A stretch of 12,453 bases of DNA, taken from positions 1-12,453 of the forward strand of contig JAIRLK010000387.1 of NCBI GenBank assembly GCA_031259515.1. Direction: 5' to 3'. Under the pieces are notes generated by a model that was not told the DNA's origin, did no database searches, and worked only from the letters and a program-made list of their open reading frames with translations. This stretch comes from Treponema sp. (lineage in GTDB: Bacteria > Spirochaetota > Spirochaetia > Treponematales > Breznakiellaceae). The position numbers were made by a program, and so were the translations under genes. Numbering within the stretch: the stretch's first letter is position 1; each line of letters opens with the position of its first letter. Positions 6,828 to 12,453 of the stretch are shown one piece after another.

Positions 6828-8066
6828 TTATTTGCCCGCCGATTTAGTCCAGGGGCTTTTTCTGATGATGGTTTCCTTCCGGTCATACCCGACGGACACC
6901 ACATCAATCGGCGTTTCGCAGAAACGCTCAATGAATTCGATGTATTCCATAGCCGCCACGGGGAATTCCTCGTAGGTCAGCGCGCCGGACAGGGAGTTTT
7001 TCCAGCCCGAAAAGCCGCGCAACACGGGCTTGGCCCGGTTCAGGGCCTCAATGGAAGCGGGGAAGGTTTCCACAATCCGGTCGCCTATGCGGTAGGCGAT
7101 ACATGCCTTGATTTCATCCAGGATGTCGTAGACATCCAGGTGGGTCATCACCAGGGAATCAATGGAGTTGGTGAGGCAGGCGTAGCGCAGGGCCACCAGG
7201 TCCAGGTAGCCGCAGCGCCGGGGCCGTCCGGTGGTAACGCCGTATTCCCGGCCTGTTTCCCGGATAAAACGGCAGAGCTCATCCTCGGAACCGGCGCTGA
7301 ATTCGCTGGGAAAGGGGCCATTCCCTACCCGTGTGGAGTAGGCTTTGAACACCCCCAGAATCTTGTCCAGCCGCCGGGGTCCCACACAGCCGCCAATGGC
7401 GGCCCCGGCGGAGCAGGATGTACCGCTGGACACATAGGGGTAGGTCCCCAGGTCCAGGTCCAGCAGCGTTCCCTGAGCGCCCTCAAACAGGACCTGGGCA
7501 TTTTTCCGGTGCATCAGAAAAGAGGCGAGGTCTATGGACATGGCTTCCAGCCGGGGGATAAAGGGTTCAAGAAAATCCCAATCCGCCGGGTCAAGCTCGT
7601 TCATCTTTTCCTTCCAAAACAGGTCCGCGACGCGGATACCGTCCCGGTCGCTTTTCATGGAATAGGTGATCCCTATGCCCCGGCCCGTGGTGCCTATGGG
7701 CTTTTTCCGGGCCTGATCCCGTTCCTTGTCGATCTGGATGTACCGGGGCAGGACGATATGGGCCCGGTCGGATATGAACACCCGTCCGGTGGTGTCGATT
7801 CCCCGGTCGTGCAGCATGGCTATTTCGCTGAAAAGGGCCACCGGGTCTATGACCATGCCCGCGCCCAGGACCACCAGTTTATCGGGGTAGAGTATTCCCG
7901 ACGGGATAAGATGAAGGGCGTACTGTTCATCCCCTATGACGATGGTATGCCCGGCGTTGGCCCCGCCGGAAAACCGCACGATTATCTGGGCCTCTTTTGC
8001 CAGATAATCAACTATCTTGCCTTTTCCCTCATCGCCCCATTGAGCGCCGATAACGACTACGTTCAC
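6828..8066 (-). CDS. purA: Adenylosuccinate synthetase
   Basis: Condenses IMP and aspartate with GTP hydrolysis to adenylosuccinate, the committed step towards AMP, in the cytosol. The 412-residue product starts MNVVVIGAQW. It carries GDEGKGK (11-17) with catalytic D12, SGGANAGHT (33-41) with H40, GTTGRGIG (125-132), FEGAQGTLLD (194-203), STRVGNGPFP (244-253) and VTTGRPRRCGY (277-287). The segment after GTTGRGIG reads ITYSMKSDRDGIR where many bacteria have PAYEDK. The frame is open upstream to 8141, but the GTG at 8066 is the real start: it has a strong ribosome binding site and matches the family N-terminus. First gene of the purA-guaA operon, it is divergent from aroA. Pairing both IMP branch enzymes suggests shared control of adenine and guanine nucleotide supply. 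Confidence 0.97.
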   Translation of the reverse strand: MNVVVIGAQWGDEGKGKIVDYLAKEAQIIVRFSGGANAGHTIVIGDEQYALHLIPSGILYPDKLVVLGAGMVIDPVALFSEIAMLHDRGIDTTGRVFISDRAHIVLPRYIQIDKERDQARKKPIGTTGRGIGITYSMKSDRDGIRVADLFWKEKMNELDPADWDFLEPFIPRLEAMSIDLASFLMHRKNAQVLFEGAQGTLLDLDLGTYPYVSSGTSCSAGAAIGGCVGPRRLDKILGVFKAYSTRVGNGPFPSEFSAGSEDELCRFIRETGREYGVTTGRPRRCGYLDLVALRYACLTNSIDSLVMTHLDVYDILDEIKACIAYRIGDRIVETFPASIEALNRAKPVLRGFSGWKNSLSGALTYEEFPVAAMEYIEFIERFCETPIDVVSVGYDRKETIIRKSPWTKSAGK

Positions 8067-8070
8067 TATG

Positions 8071-8080
8071 CTTCTCCCCT
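8071..8080 (-). promoter_or_regulatory. Strong ribosome binding site deciding the GTG start of purA
   Basis: The minus strand reads AGGGGAGAAG, ending 4 nt before the GTG at 8066; the GGAG core lies 7 nt from the start codon. This is the clearest Shine-Dalgarno in the window, and it selects the GTG over the longer upstream frame. Confidence 0.85.
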
Positions 8081-8090
8081 TGTCAAAAAG

Positions 8091-8119
8091 AGTATACCGA
8101 TAAGGCGGGGATCTGGCAA
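8091..8119 (-). promoter_or_regulatory. Sigma70-type promoter of the purA-guaA operon
   Basis: On the minus strand, TTGCCA (8119-8114) and TATACT (8096-8091) are separated by exactly 17 nt, matching the consensus at 4/6 and 5/6. Transcription would start near 8084, giving a leader of about 18 nt that contains just the ribosome binding site. Such a short leader leaves no room for a riboswitch, so any regulation is likely at the promoter. Confidence 0.75.
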
Positions 8120-8192
8120 TGTTGGTTCGTCCGGCGGTCAAGGCGGGCGCATAACGTTAAACTGAGAATTCCTCCGTCCCGCGGGCGCCATC

Positions 8193-8201
8193 TGTTATAA
8201 A
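8193..8201 (+). promoter_or_regulatory. Candidate extended -10 promoter for aroA-trkA-trkH
   Basis: TGTTATAAA has the TGn extended -10 element plus TATAAA (8196-8201), and no recognisable -35 lies 16-18 nt upstream. Transcription would start near 8208. A second -10-like TATACT lies at 8216-8221 within direct repeats (AACAGTAT at 8211-8218 and 8232-8239; TACTAAC at 8218-8224 and 8228-8234). Those repeats cover the leader and start codon, and no Shine-Dalgarno is visible before the ATG at 8238. Confidence 0.45.
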
Positions 8202-8237
8202 TCGCCCTCAAACAGTATACTAACCGGTACTAACAGT

Positions 8238-9665
8238 ATGCGTATCCGTATCAAACCTCACCGTTTTTCCGGAACCGTGCGGGTTCCGGCGTCAAAGTCC
8301 CATACCATCAGGCGGCTGTTCATAGCGGCCCTGGGAGCGGGAGTTTCGGAAATCATGTATCCCCTGGATTCCCTGGATGCCCGTTCTTGCGCGGCCGTGT
8401 GCCGGGGTTTGGGAGCGGACATAACCGAACACTACGGGGCCGATCCTTCCTGCCCGAATCCGGCGGACGAACAGGGAAACCGGCTTGTGCGCTGGACCAT
8501 ACAGGGCGTGGGAAAGGCAGGGCCGCAGGTTCCGCCGGAACCGCTGGGAGCCGGGGGGACTTTGCGTAAATCGTATTTAGGGGCAAAGCCCCGCAAACTC
8601 CTGGATGTGGGGAACTCGGGGACCACCTTGTTTCTAGCCCTGGCCGCCGCGGCCCTGGGAAGGGAGCCGGTGGTTTTTACCGGGGACGAGCAGATCGCCC
8701 GCCGGGGAGCGGGGCCCCTGCTGGAGGCGCTCCGGGGACTGGGGATAACCGTAGATTCCGCTTCCAACGGCTGCGTGCCAATCACGGTCCAGGGCCCCTG
8801 GAAAGGGGGCCGGGTCAGCCTCTCCTGCCCCACGAGCCAGTACCTTTCGGCGCTGCTCCTGGCTGCTCCCCTGGCCCCGGCGGGAACGGTAACCGAAATC
8901 GAAGTGCCTCTCCTCAACGAGAAACCCTACATAGACCTGACCCTTTCGTACCTGAGAGCCCAGGAGGTTCCCTGGGAGGGAAAGGCGGATTATTCCTATT
9001 TCCGTATCCCCGGTGGCGCATCCTATGCACCGGTAAACGGCCCGGTGGCGGGGGATTTTTCCTCCGCCGCCTTTCCGGGATGCGCGGCGGCGATATGCGG
9101 ATTGCCGCCGGTAGTACCGCCGGCAACTCCTTCGATTGGCGGACCGGTTGTCCTCTTAGGGCTTGATCCCCAGGACCCCCAAGGGGACAAGGCGATCTTC
9201 GATATGCTTGCCCACATGGGCTGCGATGTGGCCTGGGACCGGCAGGGGGATGAATGGCGGCTCACCGTTTCCCGCGCCGGGCCCCTTAAAGGGGGGACCT
9301 TCGACCTGAACGCCACGCCGGACCTGCTTCCGGCGGCGGCGGCGCTGGGGGCCTGCGCCCACGGGGAGACCGTGCTGGTTAACGCGGCTCACGCCCGGAT
9401 CAAGGAAACCGACCGTATCGCGGTGATGGCCGAAGAACTGAGGAAACTCGGGGCGGATATAACCGAGCGGCCGGACGGCCTGGTCATCCGGGGGGGCGCG
9501 CTCCGGGGCGGCGCGGTGGACGGTCGCGGGGATCACCGGGTGGTGATGGCCCTGGCTGTGGCGGCTTTGGGCGCCTCGGGACCGGTAGAGATAGCGGGAG
9601 CGGAAAGCGCGGCGGTTACATACCCGGCTTTTCCAGAACTGCTGGCAGCGGAACTATGCGGATAG
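8238..9665 (+). CDS. aroA: 3-phosphoshikimate 1-carboxyvinyltransferase (EPSP synthase)
   Basis: Transfers the enolpyruvyl group of PEP to shikimate-3-phosphate, the sixth step of the shikimate pathway. Family marks are PASKSH (17-22, K20, R25), VGNSGTT (124-130), FTGDEQ (147-152), PTSQYLSALLLAAPLA (198-213), EKPYID (228-233), a D-x-x-PAAA segment with D362, RIKETDR (387-393, E390) and GDHR (431-434). At 475 residues it is about 45 longer than usual. The extra length is mainly at about 94-121 and 286-315, and both segments contain DNA palindromes. Two departures stand out: the GNSGTT motif is followed by LFLAL where an Arg (E. coli R100) is normally found two residues on, and RRGAGPLL replaces the common R-RP-x-x-PL. 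Other active-site residues are present, so activity is likely. Its last 10 bp overlap trkA. Confidence 0.93.
   Translation: MRIRIKPHRFSGTVRVPASKSHTIRRLFIAALGAGVSEIMYPLDSLDARSCAAVCRGLGADITEHYGADPSCPNPADEQGNRLVRWTIQGVGKAGPQVPPEPLGAGGTLRKSYLGAKPRKLLDVGNSGTTLFLALAAAALGREPVVFTGDEQIARRGAGPLLEALRGLGITVDSASNGCVPITVQGPWKGGRVSLSCPTSQYLSALLLAAPLAPAGTVTEIEVPLLNEKPYIDLTLSYLRAQEVPWEGKADYSYFRIPGGASYAPVNGPVAGDFSSAAFPGCAAAICGLPPVVPPATPSIGGPVVLLGLDPQDPQGDKAIFDMLAHMGCDVAWDRQGDEWRLTVSRAGPLKGGTFDLNATPDLLPAAAALGACAHGETVLVNAAHARIKETDRIAVMAEELRKLGADITERPDGLVIRGGALRGGAVDGRGDHRVVMALAVAALGASGPVEIAGAESAAVTYPAFPELLAAELCG
8557..8601. repeat. 45-bp nested palindromic element inside aroA
   Basis: An outer stem GGACTTTGC (8557-8565) pairs with GCAAACTCC (8593-8601), 8 of 9 pairs matching. 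It encloses two adjacent perfect hairpins: TAAAT-cgt-ATTTA (8567-8579) and GGGGC-aaa-GCCCC (8580-8592). The whole is 45 bp, a multiple of three, and encodes residues about 107-122 of the EPSP synthase (TLRKSYLGAKPRK). Most homologues have a much shorter loop here. Strand and origin are unknown. Confidence 0.65.
9102..9126. repeat. 25-bp near-perfect palindrome inside aroA
   Basis: TTGCCGCCGGTA (9102-9113) is inverted as TACCGCCGGCAA (9115-9126) around one central G, with 11 of 12 pairs matching. It encodes about residues 289-297 (LPPVVPPAT), in the second segment where this EPSP synthase is longer than usual. Confidence 0.6.
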
Positions 9666-11080
9666 TCATCGTCGGGGCCGGCCTGGTGGGACTTCAACTG
9701 GCCCAGCATCTCATTCAGGAAAAGCACGATGTTTCCCTGGTTGAATCCAGCGAAGATCGGGCGCGGAATGCGTCAAACCGGTTGGATTGCCTGGTACTCC
9801 ATGATGAGGGGAACAGCCTCCGGGTTTTGGAGGACGCGGGAATAGCCAAGGCGGATGCCCTGGTCTGTGTTACCGGCTCCGACGAAGTAAACATGATCAT
9901 CTGCGGTCTTGCCGCTTCCCGGTATCCCCGGCCCCTCAAGATAGCACGGGTACGGAACGACGACTATGTTCGGCTGAACAAAGCCGGCGAGCGTGTCCTG
10001 GGCATCGATCACTTTGTCCATCCCGATGTGGAGGCGTCGGAATCGGCGCTGAACGCCATTGAACACGGCGCGAGGGGGGACATCCTTGCCTTCGCGGGTA
10101 CGCCCTACAAACTGGGGTCCATTGACATTACCCCAGACAGCGCCTTTGATGGGCTTGCCCTCAAGGATTACCGGAAAATAGCGCCCGGCGAGAGCCTTAT
10201 CACCCTGGTTGAACGCCGGGGACAGATCATCCTGCCCGGCGGGGCTACGGTGCTTGTCCGGGGGGACCGGATTCATATTCTGGCCCGGGAAAAGGAGATG
10301 AACCGGATCTTCGCGCTTTCCGGCAGGACCGAACAGCCCCTGCGGAACATAGGCATCGTCGGCGGCGGACGGCTGGGCGCCCTGATCGCCGAAGGGCTGT
10401 TGACGAAAGAGGGGCTGCTGTCGAAACATAAAACCGCCAAGCCTTCACTCTTTTCTTTTTTCAAGACCCTCATCTCCAAGAGGAACTGCCGGGTAGTCAT
10501 CATTGAACAGGACTACAATCTTTGCAAGGAACTGGCCGCCCGGTTTCCGGAAGCCCTGATCCTCAACGAGGATATCTCGGAAGAAAGTTTTACTACCGAA
10601 GAACAGATAGACAAGCTGGACCTTATCGTTACTACCACGGACAAACAGGAACTCAACATTATTACCGCAGTATACCTTAAATCCCGTGGGATTGACCGGG
10701 CTGTCGCCATGGTAACCGGCCCGGGATACGCGGCCATAGCCCGGCGGCTTGGGGTAGATGTGGTTATCCCTATGAAGACGGTGGTAGTTGACTCTATCCT
10801 GTCGCACCTTATGGGCGGCAATGTAAAGGAAGTGCACCGCCTGGGGGATGGCAGCGTTGACATCATTGAGGTTGAAATCCGCAAAGACGCGCCGGTGGCG
10901 AATACGGCCATTTCCGCCTTTAAGCTGTCCGCCGGGGGACTGCTCATGCTGGTGAACCGGGAGGGCAATTCCTTTATCCCCCAGGGAGATTATGCGTTTA
11001 AAGAAGGGGATCGCATCGTCCTTATCTCGAAAACCGGGAGCCGGGCGGAAATTGAAAAGTATTTCGGCGCGGTTGTATGA
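9656..11080 (+). CDS. trkA: Trk system K+ uptake regulatory protein TrkA, two tandem RCK domains
   Basis: Cytosolic NAD(H)/nucleotide-binding gating subunit of the Trk potassium uptake system. The 474 residues form two halves, each with a TrkA-N Rossmann fold and a TrkA-C domain. The first fold starts MRIVIVGAGLVG (GAGLVG 7-12) with acidic E30 at the end of strand 2, and its TrkA-C spans about 142-215. The second fold has GIVGGGRLG (233-241), and its TrkA-C spans about 393-470. Between the glycine loop and the next strand of the second fold lies an insert at about 249-276. It contains a tandem repeat (GLLTKE/GLLSKH) and an amphipathic stretch SLFSFFKTLISK not usual in TrkA. The ATG at 9656 overlaps the aroA stop by 10 bp and the gene overlaps trkH by 4 bp (ATGA), so translational coupling is likely. 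Confidence 0.95.
   Translation: MRIVIVGAGLVGLQLAQHLIQEKHDVSLVESSEDRARNASNRLDCLVLHDEGNSLRVLEDAGIAKADALVCVTGSDEVNMIICGLAASRYPRPLKIARVRNDDYVRLNKAGERVLGIDHFVHPDVEASESALNAIEHGARGDILAFAGTPYKLGSIDITPDSAFDGLALKDYRKIAPGESLITLVERRGQIILPGGATVLVRGDRIHILAREKEMNRIFALSGRTEQPLRNIGIVGGGRLGALIAEGLLTKEGLLSKHKTAKPSLFSFFKTLISKRNCRVVIIEQDYNLCKELAARFPEALILNEDISEESFTTEEQIDKLDLIVTTTDKQELNIITAVYLKSRGIDRAVAMVTGPGYAAIARRLGVDVVIPMKTVVVDSILSHLMGGNVKEVHRLGDGSVDIIEVEIRKDAPVANTAISAFKLSAGGLLMLVNREGNSFIPQGDYAFKEGDRIVLISKTGSRAEIEKYFGAVV
10394..10429 (+). repeat. 18-bp imperfect tandem duplication in trkA
   Basis: Units 10394-10411 and 10412-10429 both begin GGGCTG and match at 14 of 18 positions. In frame they encode GLLTKE and GLLSKH, at the start of the extra loop in the second Rossmann fold of TrkA. 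The 18-bp period keeps frame, so the loop probably grew by slippage or duplication. Confidence 0.55.
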
Positions 11081-12336
11081 AGATCACCGGAGAACGGGGA
11101 TTCCTGCTGGTTTTTCTTGTCTGGGTCTTTGCCTGTCTCCTGGGCGCCCTGCCCTATTTTCTGTCCGGCTATATCCCGGATTTTACCGATGCGGTATTCG
11201 AAAGCGTCTCGGGTTTTACCACAACCGGGGCGTCACTACTCAAGGATATTGAAAGGTTCCCCAAACCGCTGCTCTTTTGGCGGGCTCTGACCCACTGGCT
11301 GGGGGGCATGGGGATTGTGACGCTTACCGTGGCGCTGCTTCCCTTTTTCGGCGCCGGGGGCTTCCGGCTCCTCCAGGCGGAAGCCCCCGGTCCCCAGGTG
11401 GACAAAATCGTCCCCCGAATCACCGGGACCGCCCGGATACTCTGGTCCCTCTACATCGCCCTTACCGCCGCGCAAACGCTGCTGCTCTTCCTCTTTGGCA
11501 TGAATTGGTTTGACGCCCTGATACACGCCTTTTCAACCATGTCGACCGGCGGCTTTTCTTCCCGGAACAACAGCATAGCTGCGTACCAGTCGCCGGCTAT
11601 TGAATGGATCTGCGCGGTTTTCATGCTCCTTGCGGGATTTAATTTTATCCTTATCCTTCAGCTTCTGCGGGGCAGATTCCGTGACCTATGGCGCAATAGC
11701 GAGGCCAGGGCGTACTTCGCCATCGTCCTTATCGCGGTTGTGATCATCGCCCTTTCGCTGCTTCCCCAAACCTCTTCGGCGGAAGAAGCCCTGCGGTTTG
11801 CCTTCTTCCACACCGGTTCCATTCTTACCTCCACCGGCTTTTTCTGCGCGGACTACAACGCCTGGCCGCCCCTGGCCCAAGGCGTACTGTTCTTCGCCAT
11901 GTTCATAGGCGGCTGCACCGGTTCTACCGCCGGGGGCGTAAAGGTGATCCGCCATGTGATCCTCTGGAAGCAGATGGGAAACGAAATAAAACATATCGTC
12001 CATCCCAAAGGGGTTTTCACCCTGCGGCTTAACGGCGTTTCCGGCAAAAAAGACATAGTCTACGGGGCAGCCGGTTTTGTGTTCCTCTATTTTCTTATCC
12101 TTATTCTCTGCGCCTTTCTGGTGAGCAGCGCGGGAGAAGATGTGTTTACTTCCATCAATACTTCCCTCCTCATCTTAGGGAACATAGGACTGGGGCTTGG
12201 AAAGCTGGGGCCTTTTTCGCCGTTTCCCGAATTCCCCGGCTATGTAAAATGGGGCCTTTCCCTTGTTATGCTTTTGGGACGGCTTGAACTATGGACAGTT
12301 TTAATGTTCGTAACAAAAATTGTGCGGCGGAAATAA
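11077..12336 (+). CDS. trkH: Trk-type K+ uptake membrane subunit TrkH, short form lacking the first membrane hairpin
   Basis: Inner-membrane K+ translocating subunit that works with TrkA. Four membrane-pore-membrane repeats are visible. The filter segments are SGFTTTGAS (45-53, G51), STMSTGGFS (153-161), ILTSTGFF (249-256, G254) and LGNIGLGLG (367-375, G371). The mid-protein loop GGCTGSTAGGVKVIR (278-292) and GRLE (401-404) are conserved in TrkH/KtrB. At 419 residues it is about 60-65 shorter than typical TrkH (about 480). The sequence begins MKITGERGFLLVFLVW, which aligns with the start of repeat 1, so the usual D0 pair of N-terminal helices is absent. The start overlaps the trkA stop as ATGA, which argues that this short form is genuine and not an annotation slip. 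In length it resembles KtrB, but the partner is a two-domain TrkA. Confidence 0.93.
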   Translation: MKITGERGFLLVFLVWVFACLLGALPYFLSGYIPDFTDAVFESVSGFTTTGASLLKDIERFPKPLLFWRALTHWLGGMGIVTLTVALLPFFGAGGFRLLQAEAPGPQVDKIVPRITGTARILWSLYIALTAAQTLLLFLFGMNWFDALIHAFSTMSTGGFSSRNNSIAAYQSPAIEWICAVFMLLAGFNFILILQLLRGRFRDLWRNSEARAYFAIVLIAVVIIALSLLPQTSSAEEALRFAFFHTGSILTSTGFFCADYNAWPPLAQGVLFFAMFIGGCTGSTAGGVKVIRHVILWKQMGNEIKHIVHPKGVFTLRLNGVSGKKDIVYGAAGFVFLYFLILILCAFLVSSAGEDVFTSINTSLLILGNIGLGLGKLGPFSPFPEFPGYVKWGLSLVMLLGRLELWTVLMFVTKIVRRK

Positions 12337-12350
12337 CAGGGACACTGCTG

Positions 12351-12453
12351 ATGATGCGCGGGCGGTTCAAAAAACAGTTTATCCTCCTCCGGGTGATTCT
12401 TTCCCTTCTGGGGATCATCGCGGTAAGCATGGTTCCGGCGCTGATCATGGCCG
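12351..12453 (+). CDS. N-terminus of an unknown membrane protein (3' end outside window)
   Basis: ATG ATG at 12351-12356 opens a frame that runs off the window. An AGGGA ribosome binding site lies at 12338-12342, 8 nt upstream, and the start is 14 nt after the trkH stop, so it looks like a fourth gene of the operon. The 34 visible residues start MMRGRFKKQF and continue as one hydrophobic helix (about residues 10-34) after a basic N-terminus, as in inner-membrane proteins with a cytoplasmic start. The helix could be a signal anchor of a sensor kinase, or could resemble the first helix of a second TrkH; too little is visible to decide. Confidence 0.6.
   Translation, partial: MMRGRFKKQFILLRVILSLLGIIAVSMVPALIMA

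Noticed and set aside
5515..6975. Long open frame on the + strand opposite guaA (486 codons)
   Set aside because: It mirrors the GC-rich codon pattern of guaA, has no family motif, runs into purA, and guaA itself is unmistakable.
8067..8141. Longer purA frame starting at 8141
   Set aside because: The extension would cover the promoter and ribosome binding site; the GTG at 8066 fits the family N-terminus.
7140..8165. Long open frame on the + strand opposite purA (341 codons)
   Set aside because: Shadow of purA with low-complexity Gly/Pro-rich translation and no ribosome binding site or motif.
8789..8801. CCAGGG-c-CCCTGG palindrome in aroA
   Set aside because: Short, in GC-rich coding sequence for conserved protein, and not in an extra segment; likely chance.
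9282..9294. CCCCTT-a-AAGGGG palindrome in aroA
   Set aside because: Six-bp arms in GC-rich coding DNA are expected by chance; not kept as an element, though it could be included in a genome-wide palindrome count.

Overview
The window carries about nine housekeeping or transport genes, with no sign of phage, transposon or CRISPR. The DNA is fairly GC-rich. I lean towards a spirochaete of the Treponema group, perhaps a gut lineage. This rests on gene style: a surface-type DUF6273-like protein tail, the form of the purA, guaA and aroA products, and a trk operon. It is inference, because no rRNA or other marker is present.

Layout: (1) 1-98 is the C-terminal tail of a DUF6273-like protein on the + strand. 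(2) 193-825 (-) is a HAD-family pyrimidine 5'-nucleotidase-like phosphatase, divergent from (3) corA, 961-1932 (+), a Mg2+/divalent cation channel. (4) 1977-3827 (-) is pyruvate kinase with a degenerate C-terminal PEP-utiliser-like domain. It is divergent from (5) tsaC/sua5, 3989-5044 (+), which makes the threonylcarbamoyl-AMP needed for the t6A modification of tRNA. (6) 8066-5095 (-) is a purA-guaA operon, one enzyme from each branch leading from IMP to AMP and GMP, driven by a well-formed sigma70-type promoter. (7) 8238-12336 (+) is an overlapping aroA-trkA-trkH operon. It joins the EPSP synthase of the shikimate pathway to a two-part K+ uptake system, followed after 14 nt by the start of another membrane protein that runs off the window.

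Together the genes cover purine branch balance, glycolytic ATP production, aromatic precursor synthesis, tRNA modification and Mg2+/K+ supply. The pyruvate kinase has the Thr/Glu signature of K+-dependent enzymes, and K+ and Mg2+ uptake genes lie nearby. That is a physiological link, not proof of co-regulation.

The most unusual structure is inside aroA. A 45-bp (15-codon) nested palindrome made of two tandem perfect hairpins enclosed by an outer stem lies in an extra protein segment just before the GNSGTT motif. A second near-perfect 25-bp palindrome lies in another extra segment of the same protein. guaA has a weaker case of the same pattern. This resembles in-frame palindromic element insertion, as described for Rickettsia palindromic elements, and is the lead most worth testing. 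Other oddities are an Arg-to-Phe change in the aroA GNSGTT motif, a TrkH that begins without the usual first membrane hairpin, an amphipathic insert built on a tandem duplication in TrkA, and a pyruvate kinase tail domain without its catalytic histidine motif.
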